NCBI GenBank assembly: GCA_037439945.1
Contig: JBBIVA010000028.1
Location: 1 to 31,767, forward strand
DNA length: 31,767 nt
Origin: CALEUX01 sp037439945
Lineage (GTDB): Bacteria > Bacteroidota > Bacteroidia > Bacteroidales > Marinilabiliaceae
Reading direction: 5' to 3'
The position numbers and the translations under genes are program-made. The notes below the pieces were generated by a model. The model made no database searches and had not been told where the DNA came from. It saw only the letters and a list, made by a program, of their open reading frames with translations. This document shows positions 22,981 through 31,403 of the stretch, in pieces (position 1 is the stretch's first letter; each line of letters starts with the position of its first letter).

Positions 22981-23535
22981 TTAGGTTGGCTCATCATTGA
23001 ACAGTTTTCCTTCCTGATCTTTTTTATACATATTTGAAAGAAGGGCCAAAAAATCAGCAAATAGCTTAATGGCTTCATTTGTCCCCTCTGAAATTTCAAT
23101 CCCCTTAAGCCTGAAACATATTGAGTTATATAAGGCAATTAACATCAACTCTATATCATTTTGTGGTTTAGGGTCCAATTTCATTTCCAATTCTCTTATA
23201 ATAGGTTCAATAAACTGAAACCGCCTGGTGTATGTTAAGTGGCTTGTATTCAATAATAGCATTAAATGAAGGTTGTTTATGTCATTAACCATATTTATCA
23301 GAAATTGCAGGTGACCGGCTTTCTCCTTACCCTCCATTTTCATTAATTCAATAAGGTTATCCCACCATTCAGTTAATTCGGTTTTTGAACTTTCGGGTAA
23401 ATTATCCTTTGCAACTAATGATTTAACAATAAGGGTAATATCACAATTGTAAACTCTTATTAACTCTTCAATTTGCCACATGTATAAAATATACTCGGCT
23501 ATATTATTTTTTTTAAGTTGGTAAGCAGTATGCAT
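22981..23535 (-). CDS. DUF4924-like helical protein of unknown function
   Basis: A 184-residue, mostly helical soluble protein without signal peptide. The start (LKKNNIAEYILYMWQIEELI) and the downstream WDNLIELMKMEGK and HLQFLINMVNDINNLHL segments resemble the Bacteroidetes-restricted DUF4924 family. I am moderately sure of that name and know of no function. It is the last gene of a minus-strand run after the S4 protein but is separated by 152 bases, so it may have its own promoter. Confidence 0.75.
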   Translation of the reverse strand: MHTAYQLKKNNIAEYILYMWQIEELIRVYNCDITLIVKSLVAKDNLPESSKTELTEWWDNLIELMKMEGKEKAGHLQFLINMVNDINNLHLMLLLNTSHLTYTRRFQFIEPIIRELEMKLDPKPQNDIELMLIALYNSICFRLKGIEISEGTNEAIKLFADFLALLSNMYKKDQEGKLFNDEPT

Positions 23536-23687
23536 AAATTTTTTCAGGAATTAGTAATAATACAATTACTTCCAAATTATTTTAAAGAAGCTGGCATTTA
23601 TAATTATTGGTTGCCGGTTTTGAAGATTATTGTTTACTAATAAACTTGGGATAATTAACCAGCTTAATGGTAATATGCGATTATATA

Positions 23688-24077
23688 TTACTCTTCACTA
23701 CCTTCCATAAAATTATCCAAATCACGTCTGTCCCTTTTGGTTGGCCTTCCCAAACCTCTTTGTCTGTTAAGTTTATTTGCCAGCCTGGTAAGTTCAAGTA
23801 ATTCCAATTGGTCGGCAGGGGTTATATCAATAATAAAAGCTGGTGTTAATTTGGCGGCCATCCTTTTGTCTGATATCCCAATCACTCTAAACATTCTGTA
23901 AACAGGAGTTTCTTTAATTGAGATTTCATCACCAATTTTAATTAAACGTGATGATTTAACCGGCATTCCGTTAACCAGAACACGACCTTTTTTGCAATCT
24001 TCGGCAGCCTGGCTTCTTGTTTTGAAAAGCCTAACAACCCAAAGAAATTTGTCCAATCGTATTTGGTCAGTGCTCAT
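23688..24077 (-). CDS. S4-domain RNA-binding protein, Hsp15-like
   Basis: A 129-residue protein. An N-terminal S4 RNA-binding domain (7-65) reads IRLDKFLWVVRLFKTRSQAA, EDCKKGRVLVNGMPVKSS and IGDEISI, and the C-terminus is basic (NRQRGLGRPTKRDRRDL). This is the layout of heat-shock protein 15 (HslR), which binds 50S subunits carrying stalled nascent chains and helps recycle them. Its place nine bases after peptidyl-tRNA hydrolase, which acts on the same kind of substrate, supports a role in rescue of stalled ribosomes. Confidence 0.9.
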   Translation of the reverse strand: MSTDQIRLDKFLWVVRLFKTRSQAAEDCKKGRVLVNGMPVKSSRLIKIGDEISIKETPVYRMFRVIGISDKRMAAKLTPAFIIDITPADQLELLELTRLANKLNRQRGLGRPTKRDRRDLDNFMEGSEE

Positions 24078-24086
24078 ATTAACACA

Positions 24087-24722
24087 TTATTTATTGTTGT
24101 AAAGGTTCATAGATTGATGCGCCCCAATTGTACCAAAACTTTTTATTATTTCAATTGCCTTGTCAATTCTTTCGGGAAGTGCCTTTTGCTCATTAGTATC
24201 CCAGTTTCCGAGTACATAATCTGCCTGGTGGCCTCTACGGAAATTATCACCAACCCCAAAACGCAATCTTGCATAATTATTATGTCCCAAAACTTCCTGT
24301 ATGCTCCTCAATCCATTATGACCTGCATCACCTCCTTTTGTTTTTATCCTGAGAGTTCCGAAAGGAATGGCAATATCATCAACTATTACCAAAAGGTTTT
24401 CAATATTAATTTTTTCCTTTTGGACCCAGTAGCTTATTGCCTTGCCGCTTAGGTTAACATAGGTATTTGGCTTAAGTAGTAAAAAAATACGTCCTTTAAA
24501 TTTATATTCGGTAATAGCTCCATAACGTAGGTCCTGAAAAGTTAAACTTTCTGATTTGGCCAGGGAATCTAAAATATTGAAACCAATATTATGCCTGGTA
24601 TGTGCATATTCACTCCCAATATTACCTAATCCTGCTATAAGATATTTCATATTTGGATTTACATCTTCCTTTAAAGGGGTGATTTTTTGTCTGGAAAAAT
24701 ATCCGATGATTCTCCTGAACAT
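24087..24722 (-). CDS. pth: Peptidyl-tRNA hydrolase
   Basis: A bacterial Pth that frees tRNA from peptidyl-tRNA dropped by ribosomes. Catalytic and binding residues are visible in KYLIAGLGNIGSEYAHTRHN (including the catalytic His), NTYVNLSG, VIVDDIAIPFGTLRIK and GDAGHNGLRSI. The frame opens at 24722 with a 24-residue basic extension before MKYLIAGLGN; starting at 24650 would give the canonical 187-residue enzyme. Such extensions are seen in other Bacteroidetes, so I keep the longer form but regard the start as undecided. It lies between the rplY terminator and the S4 gene. Confidence 0.93.
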   Translation of the reverse strand: MFRRIIGYFSRQKITPLKEDVNPNMKYLIAGLGNIGSEYAHTRHNIGFNILDSLAKSESLTFQDLRYGAITEYKFKGRIFLLLKPNTYVNLSGKAISYWVQKEKINIENLLVIVDDIAIPFGTLRIKTKGGDAGHNGLRSIQEVLGHNNYARLRFGVGDNFRRGHQADYVLGNWDTNEQKALPERIDKAIEIIKSFGTIGAHQSMNLYNNK

Positions 24723-24744
24723 TGATAATAGAATTTATTAAAGA

Positions 24745-24778
24745 CACAAAAACCCCCATACATGTAATATGGAGGTTT
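24745..24778 (-). terminator. Intrinsic terminator after rplY
   Basis: On the minus strand AAACCTCCATA (24778-24768) pairs with TATGGGGGTTT (24760-24750), 11 pairs with one G-T, followed by a run of T then GTG. It separates rplY from pth, so pth should have some promoter of its own or depend on read-through. Confidence 0.75.
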
Positions 24779-24796
24779 AAAATTAGAAGTGTTATA

Positions 24797-25369
24797 TTAA
24801 CCTTTTTGTTGAGAAGCTGCGCGAGCTGCCCTTGTAAGTTTAACAGAAACAACAACTGAATTTTTTGCATTCAGCAATTCCAGATTATTGTAATTTAAAT
24901 CTCCAACCTGAATAACTTTACCCAATCCAAGGCTTGAAATATTAATTAAAAGTTCATTAGGAATATTTTTGGCTAAACCTTTAACTTTAAGTTTTCTTTG
25001 TTCGAGTTGAAGTTTACCCCCGCTTTTAACACCTTCGGCAAGTCCTTCCAATTTAACCGGAATTTCAATTGTAATTGGCTTATCATCAGAAATCTGAAGA
25101 AAGTCAGCATGTAACATTCTGCCAGAAACAGGATGAAACTGAAGGTCTTTAATTATGGCGTCATATTTGGTTCCATCAACATTTAATGTTACCAGATACA
25201 CATGAGGAGAGTAAATCAGGTTTTTGAATTCGTTTTCGGTTGAGTAAAAATGTACAACATCTTTACCTCCGTAAATTACACAAGGAACCTCACCATTGTT
25301 GCGAAGTTGTTTGGTAGCTTTTTTACCAAGGTTTTCTCTCTTAAATGCTTTAATTTCAATTTTTTGCAT
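24797..25369 (-). CDS. rplY: 50S ribosomal protein L25 (bL25, CTC/TL5 form)
   Basis: A 190-residue bL25 of the long CTC/TL5 type: an N-terminal 5S rRNA-binding domain (about 1-92; GKKATKQLRNNGEVPCVIYG, FHPVSGRMLHADFLQI) followed by the CTC beta domain (about 95-180; ITIEIPVKLEGLAEGVKSGG, IPNELLINISSLGLGKVI). The length fits the long form. It lies downstream of prs on the same strand with its own promoter box and ends at a strong terminator. Confidence 0.96.
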   Translation of the reverse strand: MQKIEIKAFKRENLGKKATKQLRNNGEVPCVIYGGKDVVHFYSTENEFKNLIYSPHVYLVTLNVDGTKYDAIIKDLQFHPVSGRMLHADFLQISDDKPITIEIPVKLEGLAEGVKSGGKLQLEQRKLKVKGLAKNIPNELLINISSLGLGKVIQVGDLNYNNLELLNAKNSVVVSVKLTRAARAASQQKG

Positions 25370-25442
25370 ATTACATAATTTAATTTGTGCTACTCAAAAT
25401 TAAGTTCGGATGATGTAAATCCTTAATCTCCCATCACACGAT

Positions 25443-25466
25443 CCCCTTTAAGGGGCTGCAAATATA
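25443..25466 (-). promoter_or_regulatory. rplY promoter box overlapped by a palindrome
   Basis: TATATTTG (25466-25459, minus strand) fits the -7 consensus just after the prs stop. The perfect palindrome CCCCTT-T-AAGGGG (25455-25443) covers the expected transcription start, an operator-like position. The same half-sites occur before the histidine kinase (4451-4464). Confidence 0.4.
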
Positions 25467-25470
25467 ATAA

Positions 25471-26409
25471 TTAAATAACAAATTGTGTACTTATGGATTG
25501 GTAATTGTATACTTTATCAATTGTATCTGAAAACAACTGGGCAACACTCAGAACTTTTATTTTTGAAGATTCTCTTTTAAGAGGAATTGAGTCGGTAACA
25601 TAAAGTTCTGTTAGTTTGGAGTTTTCGATTCTTTCATATGCAGGCCCTGAAAGGACGGGATGGGTGGCAAATGCCCTTACACTAAGCGCCCCCTGTTCAA
25701 CCATCATATCGGCGGCAGTTGATAATGTTCCGGCCGTATCAACCATGTCATCAATAATAACCACATGTTTTCCTTCTACCTCTCCAATTATGCGCATTTC
25801 ATCAATTACATTGGCTTTTGACCTGTATTTATGGCAAATAACCATGGGTGTTTCAAGGAATTTTGCATAGGTGTTGGCTCTTTTGGTTCCACCTACATCG
25901 GGTGATGCAACCACTAAATTTTCCAGCCCAAGCTGACGAATAAACGGAACAAAAATACTTGAGGCATAAAGGTGGTCAACCGGAATGTCAAAGAACCCCT
26001 GAATCTGGTCGGCATGCAAATCCATTGTTATAACCCTGCTTACTCCTGCTGTTGAGAGCATATCGGCTACAAGTTTTGCCCCTATTGATATTCTTGGTTG
26101 GTCCTTCCTGTCCTGACGGGCAAAGCCGAAATATGGTATTACTGCAATTATTTTATAAGCTGATGCCCTTTTTGCAGCATCAATCATCATTAATAATTCA
26201 AAAAGGTTATCGGTTGGCGGAAAGGTTGATTGAACCAGGAAAACATGTGACCCACGAACAGTCTCTTCAAAAGCTGTTGCAAACTCTCCGTCACTAAAAT
26301 GAACTAGATAAACATTCCCTAGTTCACGTCCTGAGCAAAGGCCTATTTTTTCTGCCAGATAGCGGGTTTGTGTTCCTGAGAAAATTTTTATTGGTGCTTT
26401 GGGTGGCAT
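25471..26409 (-). CDS. prs: Ribose-phosphate pyrophosphokinase (PRPP synthetase)
   Basis: A 312-residue enzyme making PRPP from ribose-5-phosphate and ATP for nucleotide, His and Trp synthesis. The frame extends 23 codons further, to 26478, but I start at 26409 (MPPKAPIKIFSGTQ): this gives the standard length, and a -7 promoter box lies inside the extension. Motifs are FSDGEFATAFEETVRG (ATP/ribose binding), PYFGFARQDRKDQPR, MDLHADQIQGFFDIPVDHLY (metal/ATP) and the PRPP loop VVIIDDMVDTAGT. It heads the minus-strand series followed by rplY. Confidence 0.96.
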   Translation of the reverse strand: MPPKAPIKIFSGTQTRYLAEKIGLCSGRELGNVYLVHFSDGEFATAFEETVRGSHVFLVQSTFPPTDNLFELLMMIDAAKRASAYKIIAVIPYFGFARQDRKDQPRISIGAKLVADMLSTAGVSRVITMDLHADQIQGFFDIPVDHLYASSIFVPFIRQLGLENLVVASPDVGGTKRANTYAKFLETPMVICHKYRSKANVIDEMRIIGEVEGKHVVIIDDMVDTAGTLSTAADMMVEQGALSVRAFATHPVLSGPAYERIENSKLTELYVTDSIPLKRESSKIKVLSVAQLFSDTIDKVYNYQSISTQFVI

Positions 26410-26888
26410 TAATTCGCTGTTTTTCAGATTATTGTAAAAATATTCTTTTCGAACAAAGATAGTTAAATAACCATTCACTCAATAACAGAATTAACATATT
26501 GTTGTAATTTATGCTATCGAAGCCAGGTTTGAATTAAGATTTTGCAAATCTATTGAATATTGTTTTACTTTTTATTTTTTGATTTAAAGTTTTTAAAGAG
26601 ATGTTGCCTGTTTATTTTTTAAACTGCCAATATACTGATATGCCTTAATCCCTTTTTAAATCCGTAAATAATTTGTTTTTAAAATTGTCGGATAGCTTGT
26701 CCCATTATTGCCGGAGAACCCCATCTTTGATATTTTGACTTCGTCGATCTTCTATTCATTGGTGTTTCGCGAAAATTAGGGACAAGTTGTTTATGCAAAA
26801 CATGGGTGTTTCATTTTTTTTTGATTTATACCCACCGGATTAAATAAATTAGCCATATATTTTTCTAAACAATGGTAATATCATTTGA
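26410..26888. other. Gene-free stretch between prs and engB with a repeat remnant
   Basis: Besides the prs promoter it holds an inverted repeat, CTTGTCCC (26696-26703) with GGGACAAG (26779-26786). It is preceded by TTGTCGGATAG, whose reverse complement CTATCCGACAA resembles the MITE end CTATCCGATAA. It may be a decayed relative of the element at 22001-22215. A minus-strand frame across it (FRETPMNRRSTKSKYQRWGS) is open but I read it as a repeat, not a gene. Confidence 0.45.
26454..26461 (-). promoter_or_regulatory. -7 promoter box of prs
   Basis: TATCTTTG on the minus strand (26461-26454) matches TAnnTTTG exactly and predicts a start near 26447, about 38 bases before the chosen ATG at 26409. 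Confidence 0.5.
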
Positions 26889-27509
26889 TTATTTGCCCAC
26901 AGCAATATCCGGGTCCCAATTTTCCATGGCATCATTAATAAATGTTAGTATTTCAGGTTTACCAATTTTTTTTGCTGCTGAAGTTATAAAAATCCGGGGG
27001 AGCTCTTCCCAGTTTTTAAGCAATTCCTGTTTGTATTTTTCAACCTGTATTTCACTTTTTGCCATGCCAATTTTGTCGGCCTTTGTAAATACTATTGCAA
27101 AAGGAATATTGCTTTCACCCATTTTGTTAATAAATTCCAAATCAATAAACTGAGGTTCGTGGCGGATATCAATTAATACAAAAAGACAAATTAAATTAGT
27201 TCTGTTCATTACGTATTCAGTAATCATTTTACCAAGAACTTCTCTTTTTACTTTTGACAATTTTGCATAACCATATCCTGGTAAATCTACAAGATACCAC
27301 TCTTCGTTAATTATAAAATGGTTTATGAGCTGGGTTTTACCCGGAGTGGACGATGTTCTTGCCAGGTTTTTTGACTGACAAAGCATATTAATTAACGATG
27401 ATTTGCCAACATTAGAGCGACCAATAAAGGCAAATTCAGGTTTATTTGGTGCCGGGCATTTAGAAACCCACTGGTTACTTTGTAAAAACCGGGCATTTTT
27501 AATGATCAT
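26889..27509 (-). CDS. engB: Ribosome biogenesis GTPase YsxC/EngB
   Basis: A 206-residue GTPase of the TrmE-Era-EngA-EngB group, needed for late assembly of the large ribosomal subunit. G1 is GRSNVGKSS, G2 is in RTSSTPGKTQ, G3 is DLPGYG, G4 is TKAD (FTKADKIG) and G5 is in ITSAAKK. The N-terminal ARFLQSNQWVSKCPAPNKPE FAFIG is typical, and length matches the family. A promoter box lies just upstream, and the gene is divergent from manA across 116 bases. Confidence 0.96.
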   Translation of the reverse strand: MIIKNARFLQSNQWVSKCPAPNKPEFAFIGRSNVGKSSLINMLCQSKNLARTSSTPGKTQLINHFIINEEWYLVDLPGYGYAKLSKVKREVLGKMITEYVMNRTNLICLFVLIDIRHEPQFIDLEFINKMGESNIPFAIVFTKADKIGMAKSEIQVEKYKQELLKNWEELPRIFITSAAKKIGKPEILTFINDAMENWDPDIAVGK

Positions 27510-27519
27510 TTTTTTTTTT

Positions 27520-27527
27520 CAAAAATA
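27520..27527 (-). promoter_or_regulatory. -7 box of engB
   Basis: TATTTTTG on the minus strand (27527-27520) fits TAnnTTTG. It is only 10 bases before the ATG, so the mRNA would be nearly leaderless. Confidence 0.4.
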
Positions 27528-27602
27528 ATCATTGATAATGTAAAAGCCTTAAAAAATCCTAATAAAGCGGGTTTTTTTAAAAAGTATTCTTTTGGTTCTA
27601 TA

Positions 27603-27610
27603 TATCTTTG
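27603..27610 (+). promoter_or_regulatory. -7 box of manA
   Basis: TATCTTTG, identical to the prs box, lies 15 bases before the manA ATG, predicting a leader of about 10 bases. No -33 TTTG at standard spacing is seen. Confidence 0.45.
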
Positions 27611-27625
27611 TAAAAAAAATCAATA

Positions 27626-28612
27626 ATGACAACTAAATTATATCCCTTAAAATTTAAACCCATTTTTAAAAACACCATATGGGGAGGAACTAAACTTAAT
27701 TCTGTTTTGAAAAAGCAAACAGGCAATATTCCAAATGTTGGTGAAAGCTGGGAGTTGTCGGGTGTAAAGGATAATGTTTCGCTGGTTGGGAACGGATTTT
27801 TGCAGGGAAATGATTTGAATGAACTTATTGAAGTATATATGGGTGATTTGGTTGGAGATAAGGTTTATTCACGCTTTGGGAATGAATTCCCGCTACTGAT
27901 AAAATTTATTGATGCTAGGGAGGCTCTTTCTATCCAGGTACATCCAGGAGACGAATTAGCTGCTGTAAGGCATAGTTCATTTGGTAAAACAGAGATGTGG
28001 TATGTAATGCAGGCCGACAAAGATGCTTATCTCATTAGTGGGTTCAAAGAGGAAATAAAACCGGAACAGTATGTTAAAGCAGTTGAACAAAATTCACTTG
28101 AGAAGTTTTTGGCAAAACATGTTGTTACCGTCGGTGATGTTTTTTTTATGCCTGCCGGAAGGGTTCACGCCATAGGGGCAGGGATACTTCTTGCTGAAAT
28201 TCAGCAGGCTTCTGATATTACATATCGTATTTACGATTTTAACAGGAAGGATAAGGACGGAAACAGCCGTGAACTTCATGTAGAGCAGGCAATGGATGTT
28301 ATTGATTACAAGGTGCCTGAAAGCTATAAAACCAAATATTCCGTAAGTACAAATAAAGTTAGCAAGGTAGTTGAGTCAAGGTATTTTATTACAGGTATAA
28401 TTGAAGCTGATAAACCAATTGGGCTTGATTATTATCATCTTGATTCATTTGTAATATTTATTTGTATTGATGGAAAAGCTGAAATTGTATATGGTGATGG
28501 ATTAAAAGTTGATATTAATAAGGGTGAAACGGCATTGATCCCTGCTGAGTTAAAACAAATTAACCTTGTACCTGTTAATAAAACAAGAATCCTTGAGGTT
28601 TATATACCATAA
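27626..28612 (+). CDS. manA: Mannose-6-phosphate isomerase, class I
   Basis: A 328-residue zinc-dependent cupin enzyme interconverting fructose-6-phosphate and mannose-6-phosphate, feeding GDP-mannose and fucose for surface polysaccharides and glycoproteins. The metal site is visible as SIQVHPGDELA, GKTEMWYVM and FFMPAGRVHAIGAGILLAEI. Arg in DITYRIYDFNR is the usual active-site residue. It starts with the typical PLKFKPIFKNTIWGG. The length matches the short bacterial form. It is divergent from engB with its own promoter box and separated from lysC by 290 bases. Confidence 0.95.
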   Translation: MTTKLYPLKFKPIFKNTIWGGTKLNSVLKKQTGNIPNVGESWELSGVKDNVSLVGNGFLQGNDLNELIEVYMGDLVGDKVYSRFGNEFPLLIKFIDAREALSIQVHPGDELAAVRHSSFGKTEMWYVMQADKDAYLISGFKEEIKPEQYVKAVEQNSLEKFLAKHVVTVGDVFFMPAGRVHAIGAGILLAEIQQASDITYRIYDFNRKDKDGNSRELHVEQAMDVIDYKVPESYKTKYSVSTNKVSKVVESRYFITGIIEADKPIGLDYYHLDSFVIFICIDGKAEIVYGDGLKVDINKGETALIPAELKQINLVPVNKTRILEVYIP

Positions 28613-28713
28613 GGAAAAATAGAATATTAATAATAACAGGGATAAAAATTTAACAAACTGTAAGTTTTTTAGTCAAAAAAATATTATTTTTTTATTTAAT
28701 TGTTTGTTTAAAT

Positions 28714-28902
28714 TAAATTTGCACCCGTGATTTTAATAAATCCGGTAATCTATAAAATTATTGTGAACAAGCGCAATTTATCACGATTTATACGGAATTA
28801 CAGATAAATATCATTAGCTGGTAATGGCTGTACCGAATGATTATGTCAGCCTTTTTCAGAAAATTTGAAAGCTATAAACTCTTATGTTAAAATTATTGTC
28901 GG
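28714..28902 (+). promoter_or_regulatory. Promoter box and leader of lysC-lysA
   Basis: TAAATTTG (28714-28721) fits TAnnTTTG. The leader of about 175 bases contains CGTGAT (28726-28731) complementary to ATCACG (28780-28785). Closer to the gene is a weak hairpin GGCTG (28826-28830) / CAGCC (28847-28851) running into five T residues. This looks like a possible attenuator, but I do not see the conserved features of the lysine riboswitch. Confidence 0.3.
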
Positions 28903-30213
28903 ATGAAAGTTTTAAAATTTGGTGGTACCTCAGTAGGAACTGCCCAGCGTATTAAGGATGTTGCCAGCCTTGTTAATGATGGCGATAGAAAAATTATTGT
29001 ACTTTCGGCCATGGCTGGTACAACAAATAGTTTGGTTGAAATAGCCAACTATTTGAACAAGAAGAATCATGACGGTGCCAATGAAGTAATAAATAAGCTT
29101 GAACTTAAATATATTGATGAGGTTGAAGCTCTTTATTCAACGAAAGAGTTTAAACAAAAGGGTTTTGAATTAATAACAGCTCATTTTAATTATATAAAAT
29201 CCTTTACAAAGGATCTTTTTACCATTTTTGAGGAGAAAACTATTCTGGCACAGGGCGAATTAATTTCAACTGCCATGTTTAACTTTTATATGCATGAAAT
29301 TGGGGTCAATTCAGTTCTTCTGCCTTCTCTTGATTATATGCGGATTGATCAGAATAATGAGCCCGATCCGGTTTATATAAGGGAAAACCTGAATAAATTA
29401 CTTGAACAGTATCCTGATTGTGAAATGTTTATAACACAAGGGTATATTTGCCGCAATGCTTTTGGGGAAATTGATAATTTGCAACGGGGGGGTAGTGATT
29501 ACTCAGCATCATTAATTGGGGCAGCAGTTGTTGCAGATGAAATTCAGATTTGGACCGACATTGACGGAATGCATAACAATGACCCCCGGTATGTTGAAAA
29601 CACAAAATCAATTGCTGAATTATCGTTTGATGAGGCTGCTGAATTGGCATATTTTGGGGCTAAAATTTTGCATCCAACAAGTGTATTGCCGGCTAAGCTT
29701 GGAAATATACCGGTAAGGTTACTAAACACAATGGACCCGAAGGCCCCTGGTACATTAATTTCATCAAAACAAACACGTGACAGGATAACTGCAATTGCTG
29801 CCAAAGATGGAATTACGGCCATTAAAATAAAATCGGGCCGCATGTTGTTGGCCTACGGTTTTTTACGTAAGGTTTTTGAGATTTTTGAATCTTATAAAAC
29901 GCCAATTGATATGATAACAACATCAGAAGTAGGGGTTTCAGTGACAATTGATAATGACAGGCATGTTGATGAAATTGTTGATGATTTGAAAAAATTCGGG
30001 ACAGTTGAAGTTGACCGTAATATGGTGATTATTTGTGTTGTTGGCGACCTTGTTGGCGAAAAAAAGGGATATGCCAACAAAATTTTTGAATCTTTAAAAG
30101 ATATCCCAATTCGGATGATATCATATGGTGGAAGCAACCATAATGTTTCAATCCTTGTTCAGTCAAATGATAAGATTGAAGCTTTAAAGGCCCTGAGCGC
30201 AAAACTTTTTTAG
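28903..30213 (+). CDS. lysC: Aspartate kinase (monofunctional)
   Basis: A 436-residue aspartokinase, the first step from aspartate toward lysine, diaminopimelate, threonine and methionine. The catalytic domain shows KFGGTSVGTAQRI (N-terminal), ILAQGELIST, LQRGGSDYSASL and IWTDIDGMHNNDPR. Two C-terminal ACT-type regulatory regions (about 290-436; ITAIKIKSGRML and MVIICVVGDLVG) suggest feedback control by an amino acid. It is not fused to homoserine dehydrogenase. lysA follows after 26 bases, so lysine or diaminopimelate is the likely end product. Confidence 0.95.
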   Translation: MKVLKFGGTSVGTAQRIKDVASLVNDGDRKIIVLSAMAGTTNSLVEIANYLNKKNHDGANEVINKLELKYIDEVEALYSTKEFKQKGFELITAHFNYIKSFTKDLFTIFEEKTILAQGELISTAMFNFYMHEIGVNSVLLPSLDYMRIDQNNEPDPVYIRENLNKLLEQYPDCEMFITQGYICRNAFGEIDNLQRGGSDYSASLIGAAVVADEIQIWTDIDGMHNNDPRYVENTKSIAELSFDEAAELAYFGAKILHPTSVLPAKLGNIPVRLLNTMDPKAPGTLISSKQTRDRITAIAAKDGITAIKIKSGRMLLAYGFLRKVFEIFESYKTPIDMITTSEVGVSVTIDNDRHVDEIVDDLKKFGTVEVDRNMVIICVVGDLVGEKKGYANKIFESLKDIPIRMISYGGSNHNVSILVQSNDKIEALKALSAKLF

Positions 30214-30239
30214 GAATATTAATTTTTTAGGATAAAAGG

Positions 30240-31394
30240 ATGAACAACAGATATCCGGTTGAGAAATTTAGTAATATACAAACTCCTTTTTACTATTATG
30301 ATATGGGTTTGCTTGAGCAAACTTTAGATGTAGTAAAAAATGAGGCTGATAAATATGGGTTTATAGTTCATTATGCAATTAAAGCCAATGCCAATGCACG
30401 TTTGCTTGGTGCAATACGCAAAAAAGGTTTTGGAATTGATTGTGTTAGTGGTTTTGAGGTAAAAAAATCCCTGGATGAAGGTTTTGACCCATCTGGAATT
30501 GTCTTTGCAGGAGTGGGAAAGTCAGATTGGGAAATAGAGCTTGGTATTGATAGTAATATTTCATGTTTTAATGTGGAGTCGGTTCCCGAACTTGAGGTAA
30601 TTAATACAATAGCAACCCAAAAGGGTAAGGTGGTTCCTGTGGCGCTTAGGATTAATCCAAATGTAAATGCACATACACATCACTACATAACAACCGGACT
30701 GGAGGAGAATAAATTTGGCATAAACCAATGGGACTTAGAGAAGGTAACTTCAGCAATGAAACATATGGAAAATGTAAAACTTGAGGGTTTACATTTTCAT
30801 ATTGGATCGCAAATTACCGAATTGGATACTTTTAAGGATTTGTGCATCAGGGTAAATGAAATTCAAAAATGGTTTATTTCACATCATATTTTTCCTAAGG
30901 TTATCAATGTAGGAGGTGGATTGGGGGTTGATTATTATAATCCTGATTTAAAACCGGTTCCGGATTTTGAAGAATATTTCAGATTGTTTAAAACTTTTCT
31001 GGATGTATTACCTAACCAAAAAGTACATTTTGAACTTGGAAGGTCATTGGTGGCCCAGGCGGGTAATTTAATAACCAAAGTCCTTTATATTAAAGAAGGT
31101 GTTAACACAAAATTTGCAATTGTTGATGCCGGAATGACTGATTTAATTCGTCCTGCCTTATACCAGGCCTACCATAAAATTGAGAATATTTCGAGTGTTG
31201 GGCCGGAAGAAAAGTATGATGTTGTTGGCCCAATTTGTGAATCTTCGGATTGTTTTAGCAAAGCACTTTTTCTTCCTAAAACAAACAGGGGCGATTATTT
31301 TGTAATACGTACAGTCGGCGCTTATGGCGAGGTAATGGTTTCACAATATAACTTAAGGGAAATTCCTAAGGCTTATTATTCAGATACTATTTAA
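30240..31394 (+). CDS. lysA: Diaminopimelate decarboxylase
   Basis: A 384-residue PLP enzyme converting meso-diaminopimelate to lysine. The PLP lysine lies in HYAIKANANARLL, the glycine-rich phosphate site in VINVGGGLGVDYY, and the active-site residues in LHFHIGSQI, FELGRSLVAQAG and GPICESSDCF. It is slightly shorter than many LysA proteins at the C-terminus but complete. With lysC it forms a two-gene lysine operon. A copy of the 237-bp repeat begins 10 bases after the stop and precedes the terminator, so it is probably transcribed as part of the mRNA tail. Confidence 0.95.
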   Translation: MNNRYPVEKFSNIQTPFYYYDMGLLEQTLDVVKNEADKYGFIVHYAIKANANARLLGAIRKKGFGIDCVSGFEVKKSLDEGFDPSGIVFAGVGKSDWEIELGIDSNISCFNVESVPELEVINTIATQKGKVVPVALRINPNVNAHTHHYITTGLEENKFGINQWDLEKVTSAMKHMENVKLEGLHFHIGSQITELDTFKDLCIRVNEIQKWFISHHIFPKVINVGGGLGVDYYNPDLKPVPDFEEYFRLFKTFLDVLPNQKVHFELGRSLVAQAGNLITKVLYIKEGVNTKFAIVDAGMTDLIRPALYQAYHKIENISSVGPEEKYDVVGPICESSDCFSKALFLPKTNRGDYFVIRTVGAYGEVMVSQYNLREIPKAYYSDTI

Positions 31395-31403
31395 CATGAA
31401 GAA

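Noticed and set aside
26410..26478. 23-codon N-terminal extension of prs
   Set aside because: A -7 promoter box lies inside it and the start at 26409 gives the standard 312-residue enzyme.
26690..26800. Minus-strand open frame across the inverted repeat near prs
   Set aside because: No start in a good context, short, and it coincides with foldback DNA; read as translation of a repeat.
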